DNA of 8,519 bases from an uncultured Sutterella sp. (lineage in GTDB: Bacteria; Pseudomonadota; Gammaproteobacteria; Burkholderiales; Burkholderiaceae_F). Each line of letters starts with the position of its first letter. Within the stretch, counting starts at the first letter, position 1. Under the pieces are notes generated by a model. That model was not told where the DNA came from, made no database searches, and worked only from the letters and a program-made list of their open reading frames with translations. The stretch lies in assembly GCA_900754475.1 (NCBI GenBank), contig CAAECY010000089.1, forward strand, positions 1 to 8,519. The letters run 5' to 3'. The translations under genes and the position numbers were made by a program. Below, piece after piece: positions 1-5,049 of the stretch.

Positions 1-1
1 C

Positions 2-256
2 GCCGACCCGATTCCCGCCTACGACGGCACGCCCGCCCACGCGTTCCAAGCGATGCTCAATCCCGAAAACGGCCTGGCTGCCGGCGACCCCGAAAAGATG
101 GCCGCGCGCATCATTGAAGCCGCCCGACGGAGCGACGTGCCGCTGCGCGTCGTACTCGGCTCCCAGGCGCTCGCCTGCACCATCGACACGCTCGAAAAGC
201 GACTTGCCGATTTCCGTACCCAAACCGACGTCGCCCGCTCGACCGATTTCGAGTGA
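2..256 (+). CDS. C-terminal fragment of a short-chain dehydrogenase/reductase (SDR), 5' end outside the window
   Basis: The frame is open from base 2 to a TGA at 254-256 and gives 84 residues of an incomplete protein. The visible part runs from a Tyr/Asp/Gly/Thr-containing loop into a DPEKMAARIIEAA helix, a PLRVVLGSQAL strand and helix, and an ending in RSTDFE. This order matches the C-terminal tail of many classical SDR oxidoreductases, which use NAD(P)H on alcohols or ketones. The catalytic Tyr-x-x-x-Lys and the Rossmann glycine motif would lie upstream of the window, so neither substrate nor activity can be judged. An internal ATG at base 53 is not the true start, because the similarity already begins before it. 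The gene converges on umuC, with a hairpin between the two stops. The family call rests on remembered C-terminal pattern only. Confidence 0.72.
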   Translation, partial: ADPIPAYDGTPAHAFQAMLNPENGLAAGDPEKMAARIIEAARRSDVPLRVVLGSQALACTIDTLEKRLADFRTQTDVARSTDFE

Positions 257-257
257 T

Positions 258-269
258 GAATTCACGACG
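258..269 (+). repeat. 12-bp direct repeat, copy 1 (GAATTCACGACG)
   Basis: This exact 12-mer lies just after the stop codon of the SDR gene and recurs at 369-380, across the umuC stop codon. The copies are in the same orientation and bracket the terminator hairpin between the two convergent genes. It could be a remnant of a duplication or deletion, or chance. Confidence 0.55.
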
Positions 270-332
270 TACGATGCACGTCATTATTCGTAACTGGTGA
301 TGCGGCAAGCGTATTTCCGTTTTTTTCATAAG

Positions 333-360
333 CAAACACCTCCTTTACGGGAGGTGTTTG
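333..360. terminator. Hairpin terminator between convergent SDR gene and umuC
   Basis: A perfect 11-bp stem is formed by CAAACACCTCC (333-343) and GGAGGTGTTTG (350-360), with a six-base loop. It sits 76 bp after the SDR stop and 12 bp after the umuC stop (umuC reads leftward). Past the stem on the plus strand there is only a modest T-rich stretch (TATTTCC), and on the minus strand no good U-tract. It may therefore serve both genes, with efficiency uncertain. Confidence 0.65.
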
Positions 361-368
361 TATTTCCG

Positions 369-380
369 GAATTCACGACG
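369..380 (+). repeat. 12-bp direct repeat, copy 2 (GAATTCACGACG)
   Basis: This is identical to 258-269. It overlaps the last codons and the TGA stop (373-375, minus strand) of umuC, so a duplication event would have touched the end of that gene. Confidence 0.55.
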
Positions 381-1665
381 CCGTTTCGATCAGCTCATCC
401 CATCGGGTGGTGGAGCAGCGGGATTTTCGATCCTGCTTCATCCGCCAGCGGTCGGAAAGAAGCGCCGCGGCGGGCACGACCGCGCCTTTGCCGAAGCGCT
501 TTTCGAGTCCGTCAAGCGTAGCCATGAGTTCCCGACTGCGCTCCTTTTTCTGCTCGCTTTCGGGCGCCGCGAAGAGGGACCGTTCGGCATCCCGCTCCCG
601 GAGGGTGACGAGGTCCGTCAGAATGATGCCCGCCTTTTTGTACGCAAAGCCTTTTCGGAACATGCGGTCGACGAGGTCGAGCGCGGCGGTCGTGAGTTCG
701 AGCACGTCGTTCGTCGGGTCGAAAAATTCCCGCTCGACGTCCGCGGCGTAGGAGGGGAGGTCGGTGCGGAAGGGATCCGTGAAGAAGTAGACCCGCAGGC
801 GCTTCGCGGTGAGCGACTCGCGCCGCAGCACCCGCGCCGACTCGGCGATGTGGGTCGTGATCGACGCCTTGATGTCTTCGATCTCGAAGCACGGCTCCCC
901 GAAACTCCGCGACCGACAAATCTGGAGACGCTGCTTCGGCGTGGGTTCGAGCGGGAGGCATTCGATCCCTTGAAGTTCGAGGTGGGTGCGCTCAAGCACC
1001 ACGCCGAAAATTCGGCGGATGCTCCCCGAGGGGATCTTCAAGAAATCGGCCGCGGTTTGAACGCCCATATTCCCGAGCTTCTCGGCGGTGCGCCCGCCGA
1101 TTCCCCAAATTTCCCGAATCGGGGTGAGCGCCAGGGCCCGCGCCCGACGCTCGTCCGTCAATTCGAACCAATTGAGCTGTCCGCCGAATGCGGGGTAGGT
1201 CTTTGCGAAGTGGTCGCACAATTTGGCGAGGGTCTTCGTCGGGGCGATGCCCGCGCAACAGGGGATGCGGGTCCATTGCAGAATGGTCGAGCGAATTTCC
1301 CGAACGACGTCGTCGGGCTTTTGGGGTAGCCCCGTCAAATCGGCAAAGACTTCGTCGATCGAATAGCGTTCGAGTTCGGGCACGGACCGTGCGATGATGC
1401 TCGCGATCCGGTCCGACATCGATTGGTAGAGTTCGTAGTTCGAGGAAAAGACCGCGACCCCGTTTTTCTCAACGATTTCACGAACTTGGAAGAGGGGCGT
1501 CCCGCGCTTCAACCCGAGCGCCTTCGCCTCTCGGGTGAGCGCGACGATGCAGCCGTCGTTGTTCGACAAGACGACGACGGGCTTCGTTCGCAGGTCCGGC
1601 CGAAAGAGCCGTTCGCAGGACGCGTAAAAGGAATTCGCGTCGAGGTGAAAGTAGATGCGTGCCAT
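373..1665 (-). CDS. umuC: UmuC, catalytic subunit of DNA polymerase V (Y-family translesion polymerase)
   Basis: The protein has 430 residues, the usual UmuC length. Y-family members copy past DNA lesions with low fidelity during the SOS response, working with cleaved UmuD and RecA. The N-terminal palm carries DANSFYASCE (metal ligand Asp9, steric-gate Tyr14), VVLSNNDGC at about 31-39, SSNYELY at 74-80 and the second catalytic pair in YSIDEVF (Asp104, Glu105). A helix-hairpin-helix region follows (IWGIGGRTAEKLG, about 186-198), then the little finger at about 245-355. A short ERSLF motif near 361-365 resembles a sliding-clamp binding peptide. The C-terminus ending in TTRWDELI resembles the DUF4113 tail of UmuC. 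The ATG at 1663-1665 is preceded by GGAGGCGGAG in the 12-bp gap after umuD, so the two genes form one transcript. No key residue is missing. Confidence 0.97.
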   Translation of the reverse strand: MARIYFHLDANSFYASCERLFRPDLRTKPVVVLSNNDGCIVALTREAKALGLKRGTPLFQVREIVEKNGVAVFSSNYELYQSMSDRIASIIARSVPELERYSIDEVFADLTGLPQKPDDVVREIRSTILQWTRIPCCAGIAPTKTLAKLCDHFAKTYPAFGGQLNWFELTDERRARALALTPIREIWGIGGRTAEKLGNMGVQTAADFLKIPSGSIRRIFGVVLERTHLELQGIECLPLEPTPKQRLQICRSRSFGEPCFEIEDIKASITTHIAESARVLRRESLTAKRLRVYFFTDPFRTDLPSYAADVEREFFDPTNDVLELTTAALDLVDRMFRKGFAYKKAGIILTDLVTLRERDAERSLFAAPESEQKKERSRELMATLDGLEKRFGKGAVVPAAALLSDRWRMKQDRKSRCSTTRWDELIETAS

Positions 1666-1677
1666 CTCCGCCTCCGA
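1666..1677 (-). promoter_or_regulatory. umuC ribosome binding site in the umuD-umuC gap
   Basis: The whole 12-bp gap between umuD and umuC reads TCGGAGGCGGAG on the coding strand. It offers two Shine-Dalgarno-like GGAG cores immediately before the umuC ATG, which supports that start and co-transcription. Confidence 0.7.
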
Positions 1678-2475
1678 CTACCGACGAAACGTCCGACCGC
1701 AGGACACCACGACCCCTTCGATCGAAAGAGTCTCGGGGTCGGGCCGCAGAACCGAATACTTGCCGCTCGAATTTTCGGGGTGCAATTCTGGCCGGCCGTT
1801 TTTCAGAACCAGACGCTTCACCGTGAAACTCCCGTCGTAAAACGCCAACACGATGTCCCCGTTTCTCGGTTCGAGCGACCGATCGACGAAGAGTTTGTCC
1901 CCGTCGAGGATGCCCGCGTCCACCATGGAGTCCCCGCGGGCGGTCACGATGTAGGTCGCCGCGGGTTCGCGCACGAAGTAGGACGCGACGTCGAGTTCGT
2001 CCACCCGATAGTCCATCGCGGGCGAAGGAAACCCGCAGCTTGCCGTCATCTCGACTTCGGCAATGGCGATGCAATCCAAAAAGGGGCGCTCGAAGAGGGG
2101 CACGCGCCCGAGCTCGTCGAAACCGTCCGGAGCAACGGTCCCCGAACCGAGACGACGCCCCGCCCGGTTGGCAGGAAGAGATACGGCGGGAAGATCGGGA
2201 TTCGGCTGCCCGACACGGGACCTGCGAAGCAAGTCCGCGGAACGGTCGGGCGCAGAACGACGGACTCGGGTACGACTGCGTTTCAAGCCGGAGCGACCTG
2301 AGCGATTCGAAAGACTCGACGCGTTGCCGTTTCGGGCGTGGGAGTCCGGAGGAGGGGAGGTCGTCGAATCGAGCGACGACGCTTCGGAAACTTCGGGAGC
2401 TTCAAGAGCTTCGGAAGCTTCGAACGCCGCAGCCGATTCGCGGACCTCGGAAGACGGAGTTTTGGAAGAAGACAT
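1678..2475 (-). CDS. umuD: UmuD, self-cleaving subunit of DNA polymerase V, with a long low-complexity N-terminal extension
   Basis: From the ATG at 2473-2475 the protein has 265 residues. The last ~140 are classic UmuD (E. coli UmuD is 139 residues). They include the cleavage site CGFPSPAMDY (Cys147-Gly148), the nucleophile in GDSMVDAG (Ser183) and the general base in FTVKRL (Lys220). RecA filaments trigger self-cleavage, and UmuD' then activates UmuC. Residues 1-115 are unusual: Ser/Glu/Ala-rich with short repeats, then Arg/Ser-rich and probably disordered. I chose the ATG at 2475 because a promoter lies at 2562-2590 with a predicted start site near 2555. A longer reading from a TTG at 2559 would begin upstream of that transcript. 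The ribosome site (GAGAA) is weak. A later ATG at 2047-2049 would leave only four residues before Cys147 of the cleavage site. The dyad is intact, so activity is expected; the true N-terminus is uncertain. Confidence 0.92.
   Translation of the reverse strand: MSSSKTPSSEVRESAAAFEASEALEAPEVSEASSLDSTTSPPPDSHARNGNASSLSNRSGRSGLKRSRTRVRRSAPDRSADLLRRSRVGQPNPDLPAVSLPANRAGRRLGSGTVAPDGFDELGRVPLFERPFLDCIAIAEVEMTASCGFPSPAMDYRVDELDVASYFVREPAATYIVTARGDSMVDAGILDGDKLFVDRSLEPRNGDIVLAFYDGSFTVKRLVLKNGRPELHPENSSGKYSVLRPDPETLSIEGVVVSCGRTFRR
2378..2422 (-). repeat. Five degenerate 9-bp tandem units in the umuD N-terminal extension
   Basis: Units of the type GAAGCTTCG / AGAGCTTCG / GGAGCTTCA / GAAACTTCG follow one another in frame. 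They encode successive EAS, EAL, EAP and EVS triplets on the minus strand. Because the unit is a multiple of three, copy-number change would alter the length of the UmuD extension without a frameshift. Confidence 0.6.
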
Positions 2476-2521
2476 GGTTCTCGGAAAAACGACTTCGTGA
2501 TCGGTACGTATCGACAACAGG

Positions 2522-2538
2522 AATCCGTTCCACGGATT
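2522..2538. promoter_or_regulatory. Small dyad in the umuDC leader
   Basis: AATCCG (2522-2527) and CGGATT (2533-2538) form a perfect 6-bp inverted repeat around TTCCA. It falls about 17-33 bases after the predicted umuDC start site, where a repressor could bind. On the plus strand it is followed by five T residues and could instead act as a weak terminator. It does not match the CTGT-N8-ACAG LexA pattern. Confidence 0.35.
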
Positions 2539-2561
2539 TTTAATGCTCGTACCACACAATC

Positions 2562-2590
2562 ATTATGTCAGATTTGATTCCGAGTTGCAA
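2562..2590 (-). promoter_or_regulatory. Sigma70-type promoter of umuDC
   Basis: On the minus strand TTGCAA (2585-2590; four of six matches to TTGACA) is followed after exactly 17 bp by CATAAT (2562-2567; five of six matches to TATAAT). Transcription would start near 2555, giving a leader of about 80 bases before the umuD ATG at 2475. No CTGT-N8-ACAG LexA box was seen in or around it. Confidence 0.65.
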
Positions 2591-2659
2591 AATCAAAAGA
2601 ATTTCCCGAATTTTCTCATATTCGTGCCACGTAATACGGAAATTCGGCGATTTTTGATT
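2591..2659. repeat. Nested inverted repeat upstream of the umuDC promoter
   Basis: The inner arms are CCGAATTT (2606-2613) and AAATTCGG (2640-2647), a perfect 8-bp pair. The outer arms are AATCAAAA (2591-2598) and TTTTGATT (2652-2659), also perfect. CGTG-C-CACG (2623-2631) lies at the centre. The axis is near 2626, directly upstream of the umuDC -35 box. It could be an operator or activator site, or a cruciform-prone remnant. The region is AT-rich, so part of the match may be chance. Confidence 0.45.
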
Positions 2660-3199
2660 CTGACCCCTTACGAAGTGACACCTCGAGAGGCATTTCGGGC
2701 GAAAAACGAGGTCCGAAAGAAGAAATGGGACGAAATCGGGACCAAGCCCGGTCACGACGACTGGAAAGCTCGAGCTGCGGAGAACGTCGTTTGGGAACGA
2801 GAACGCGGAGGGGCTCCACGACGCGCGGCGGGTTCTTCGATGCGTGAGGCGGAGCGACACATTCCGGCAAGCCCGAAATCCCCGACCGTTACATCGAAAA
2901 CGCGAGTATACATAGACGCTAATAGAAGGCTTACTTTATTTGCCGTCGATAGGATGGACGTCGGAGAATCTGCAAATGCGCCTTATCCATACTTTCCGTA
3001 TGTATTTATTTCGGGCGGAAATTCGAAGTCGGCAGGTACGAGAAGAGGCCCGGAAGAGGTCCCGAAGAGGGAGCCGATCGACACGACGGAAAAGGGGTCG
3101 GAAGGGGCCGCGCCCGAGGGGCACGACCGGAAGGCAACCCGCGAAGTGTACCTCATGGCTTGGAAAAGACGAAACCGCCGAAATCGGGCCACTAAACCT
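2660..3199. other. Stretch without a convincing gene between umuDC and the recombinase
   Basis: No protein family, RNA gene or long repeat is recognisable here. The plus strand is purine-rich, which lowers the number of stop codons. One frame is therefore open from an ATG at 2543 to a TGA at 3224-3226 (227 residues), but it lacks a ribosome site and would run over the umuDC promoter. Its predicted product is basic and of mixed composition, and I recognise nothing in it. AT-rich patches at 2905-2945 and 2985-3015 may hold promoters, but no -35/-10 pair is convincing. The stretch may be degraded DNA from an earlier insertion. Confidence 0.5.
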
Positions 3200-3219
3200 T
3201 ATAATCACTGTAACGTGAT
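3200..3219 (+). promoter_or_regulatory. TATAAT box with overlapping dyad, likely promoter and operator of the recombinase gene
   Basis: A perfect TATAAT (3200-3205) is overlapped by the dyad ATCAC (3204-3208) / GTGAT (3215-3219), separated by six bases. The dyad would cover the transcription start, a usual place for a repressor. No good -35 hexamer lies 16-18 bp upstream, so strength or activator dependence is unknown. The leader to the recombinase ATG would be about 130 bases. Confidence 0.45.
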
Positions 3220-3341
3220 AGAATGATGCTTCTAGGAAGTAACCGATCCGGAAGTTTTATGAAGGGCCCTCGACCGACCCCCGCGAACTTCGGAACGACG
3301 ACTTCCCGAACTTCCCGCCCGACCACCCGAGGAACACCGCC

Positions 3342-4334
3342 ATGACCGCAGCCCCGATCGTCCTCGCAGCGAACGCCCCGTTCGCTCTTTCGACCGATGT
3401 TCGCCAACCCGCGAGCAATCCCGCGCTCGTCTATCTCGCGGGCCTTCATTCCCGGAACTCCCGCGTTTCGATGACCTCGAAGTTGAACGTCGTCGCGCGC
3501 CTTCTCGGCTGGACCGACATCTACGACTGCCCCTGGCAGGAGCTGCGCGCCGATTACGTGATCGGGATTCTCACGAAACTCGCGGAAGAGGGCGGACGCC
3601 CGCGCGCGGACGGCGAACAGCGCGGTCGGCAGGGGACCTGCATCAACTGCTACTTGTCGGCGATCAAAGGTGTGGCGAAGGCGGCGTGGCTTTCGAAGCG
3701 CCTTTCCTACGAGACGTTCCTCGAAATCTCGGCCGTAAAGGGCGTTCGGGTTTCCCGCGAAATGGCGGGTCGTTCGCTTACCTACCGCGAAAGCGGAAAA
3801 CTCATTCGCGTGCTCGAAGAAACCGACATCCGCACGGTACGCGATCGGGCGATGCTGCTTCTCATGCTGGGTTGCGGCCTGCGCCGCGGGGAAATTCCGG
3901 ATCTTCGATTCGAAGACTACGACCGGGAGGACGGGTCGCTGACCTTGATCGGTAAGGGCGACAAGGAACGCACGGTCTATCTCCCCGACGAAGTGGCGGA
4001 GGCGCTTGACGCCTGGATCGACGGTTTTCGCGGAAAGGCGCCCGGCCGGATGTTCGGGCGAATCCGAAAGAACGGGGAACTGAGTCTTGCGACGGCGCTC
4101 GATCCGCGCAGCGTCGGCCTTATTTTGAAGACGCGCCTTGACGAAGCCGGAATCGAGGAACGCACCACGCCCCACGATCTGCGCCGCACGTTCGCAACGC
4201 GACTTCTCGATGACAAGGTTGACATCGTGACGATCAAGAACATGATGGGGCACGCCAACATTCAGACCACCACCCGCTACGACCGCCGCGACGACGAAAC
4301 CCAGAAGCGCGCCGCCCGCAACGTGCGTCTGTGA
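3342..4334 (+). CDS. Tyrosine recombinase / integrase
   Basis: The protein has 330 residues and all conserved catalytic residues. Arg181 is in CGLRRGEI, Lys205 in IGKGDKER, His278 and Arg281 in HDLRRTF, His304 in MGHANIQTT, and the nucleophile Tyr313 in TTRYDRR. Residues from about 25 to 135 form the N-terminal core-binding domain and from about 145 to 325 the catalytic domain. Such enzymes cut and rejoin DNA at short inverted-arm sites through a 3'-phosphotyrosine, to integrate, excise or invert DNA. The start is set by GAGGA (3329-3333) eight bases before the ATG. The gene stands alone, with a TATAAT/dyad upstream and a palindrome cluster directly after the stop. Two repeats downstream (4354-4394, 4604-4645) are candidate target sites. 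The ending TTRYDRR plus a basic helix resembles a widespread lone-integrase group seen in mobile elements. I cannot assign a named element. Housekeeping XerC/XerD is less likely given the divergent N-terminus and the setting. Confidence 0.93.
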   Translation: MTAAPIVLAANAPFALSTDVRQPASNPALVYLAGLHSRNSRVSMTSKLNVVARLLGWTDIYDCPWQELRADYVIGILTKLAEEGGRPRADGEQRGRQGTCINCYLSAIKGVAKAAWLSKRLSYETFLEISAVKGVRVSREMAGRSLTYRESGKLIRVLEETDIRTVRDRAMLLLMLGCGLRRGEIPDLRFEDYDREDGSLTLIGKGDKERTVYLPDEVAEALDAWIDGFRGKAPGRMFGRIRKNGELSLATALDPRSVGLILKTRLDEAGIEERTTPHDLRRTFATRLLDDKVDIVTIKNMMGHANIQTTTRYDRRDDETQKRAARNVRL

Positions 4335-4335
4335 G

Positions 4336-4347
4336 GACGTATACGTC
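4336..4347. repeat. 12-bp perfect palindrome directly after the recombinase stop
   Basis: GACGTATACGTC is fully self-complementary and begins one base after the TGA of the recombinase gene. It is the first of several dyads here, the others being CACGTG at 4391-4396 and CCGAC/GTCGG at 4416-4430. It could be a binding site for a dimeric regulator or for the recombinase. Confidence 0.5.
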
Positions 4348-4353
4348 GTGAAG

Positions 4354-4394
4354 AATCGAGCAACAACATTTTTGTTGATACCTCGATTTTCACG
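4354..4394 (+). repeat. Recombinase-site-like repeat, copy 1
   Basis: The core AACAACATTTTTGTTG is shared exactly with copy 2 at 4604-4645. Within it CAACAA (4361-4366) and TTGTTG (4372-4377) are perfect inverted arms around a 5-base spacer, the layout of a tyrosine recombinase crossover site. The flanks are also conserved between copies: AATCG on the left, and TAC, CG and TTTTCACG on the right, all in direct orientation. In this copy an outer pair AATCGAG (4354-4360) / CTCGATT (4382-4388) extends the dyad and is followed by TTC. It could therefore also act as a weak terminator for the recombinase transcript. The site role is inferred from position and symmetry. Confidence 0.6.
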
Positions 4395-4603
4395 TGAGGT
4401 TGATCGTTTTGCAAACCGACCGTTAGTCGGCGAAGAGGACTGAGAATGGCAGGGAGGGGAAGAGAGGCGAATTCGAACAGAAACGGTATTCTACGGGAGA
4501 GTTGACGATAAAAGGAGGGAGGTTAGGCGATGCGCCCGTAGAAAAAGTGCTCCGTGCCTTGGTGGTGGAGCGTCGGAAATTTCCAGGTGCCCTGATTTCT
4601 GAA

Positions 4604-4645
4604 AATCGGAAAAACAACATTTTTGTTGTTACGTGCGTTTTCACG
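4604..4645 (+). repeat. Recombinase-site-like repeat, copy 2
   Basis: It aligns with 4354-4394 over the whole length with one single-base gap and about seven mismatches, and has the identical 16-bp core AACAACATTTTTGTTG and the same TTTTCACG right flank. Both copies point the same way and lie 250 bp apart. Recombination between them would excise the segment between rather than invert it. The outer 7-bp arms of copy 1 are not kept here. What is conserved is the core plus the flanks, which argues for protein recognition rather than termination. Confidence 0.6.
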
Positions 4646-4782
4646 GCCAAAATCGGTCGGACGGCGGGCGAGCTCGCAGGGGAGCGAGGGCGCCACGAGG
4701 GCACACGACGGAGAGGGCGGAACAATCGGCAGAGGGGGCGCCGGTTCGAGAGACGGTACGGTCGACCGCTACGCGGGGCGGG

Positions 4783-4800
4783 GGCGCGACAGCTCGCGCC
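4783..4800. repeat. GC-rich hairpin with tetraloop
   Basis: GGCGCGA (4783-4789) pairs perfectly with TCGCGCC (4794-4800) across a CAGC loop. No T-run follows on either strand, so it is not a standard terminator. It is the strongest of several stem-loops in the gene-free stretch upstream of the acidic gene. Confidence 0.45.
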
Positions 4801-4937
4801 GGGGCGTCGTCGTCGGTGAAGACGGTCGAACAATGACCGATCTCGATCATCGGTTCGGACCCGATCGGACTGCGCGACAAGGAAGATAAAATCGGAGAAT
4901 GAAAGGCTGAAAAAGCGCTGCTCCGTTCGACGAAAAG

Positions 4938-4977
4938 GGTAGCTCTGAAGCGTTCCCGATTGAGTTGTAAAGCTACC
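4938..4977. repeat. Inverted repeat upstream of the acidic gene
   Basis: GGTAGCT (4938-4944) and AGCTACC (4971-4977) are perfect inverted arms 26 bp apart, extendable by a G-T wobble and one A-T pair. The pair ends about 70 bp before the start of the acidic gene. It could be an operator with separated half-sites or a leader-RNA stem. Confidence 0.4.
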
Positions 4978-5049
4978 TTCCAACCGCATCAAGCGAACCG
5001 AAATCGGCCTATCATCAAAGGACGAGAAACCGCTACGAGGAGTACCGTA

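Larger units (their letters stand above)
4395..5036. other. Gene-free stretch between the recombinase and the acidic gene
   Basis: No convincing coding region is seen. The few open frames here start at TTG codons or lack ribosome sites, and their products are Arg/Gly-rich. The stretch holds copy 2 of the site-like repeat (4604-4645). From about 4650 to 4870 it is GC-rich with strong local dyads. These are GGCGCGA/TCGCGCC around CAGC (4783-4800), the 10-bp palindrome CGGTCGACCG (4759-4768) and ACCGAT/ATCGGT (4836-4854). An inverted repeat GGTAGCT/AGCTACC (4938-4977) lies nearer the acidic gene. A structured RNA is possible but no known family is recognised. Confidence 0.5.

Noticed and set aside
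358..1329. Long plus-strand open frame opposite umuC
   Set aside because: It is a shadow of the conserved UmuC reading frame, with no ribosome site or family features.
1478..2301. Overlapping frames on both strands across the umuD-umuC junction
   Set aside because: They overlap the conserved UmuD and UmuC frames and show Arg-rich shadow composition.
2476..2559. Longer UmuD start at a TTG codon (2557-2559)
   Set aside because: It lies upstream of the start site predicted from the promoter at 2562-2590 and has no ribosome site, so the ATG at 2475 is preferred.
3205..3224. Possible LexA box (CTGT then AACGTGAT) near the recombinase promoter
   Set aside because: The second half-site is AGAA rather than ACAG, and the symmetric element there is ATCAC/GTGAT instead.
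3192..4253. 353-codon minus-strand frame opposite the recombinase
   Set aside because: The plus strand encodes a complete tyrosine recombinase with all catalytic residues, so the opposite frame is a shadow.
4502..4889. Small plus-strand frames in the gap after the recombinase
   Set aside because: They begin at weak starts without ribosome sites, run through the site-like repeat, and their products become Arg/Gly-rich low complexity.
4960..5049. Upstream TTG start for the acidic protein
   Set aside because: It has no ribosome site and its first residues cross the AGCTACC arm, while GAGGAG is placed correctly before the ATG at 5050.
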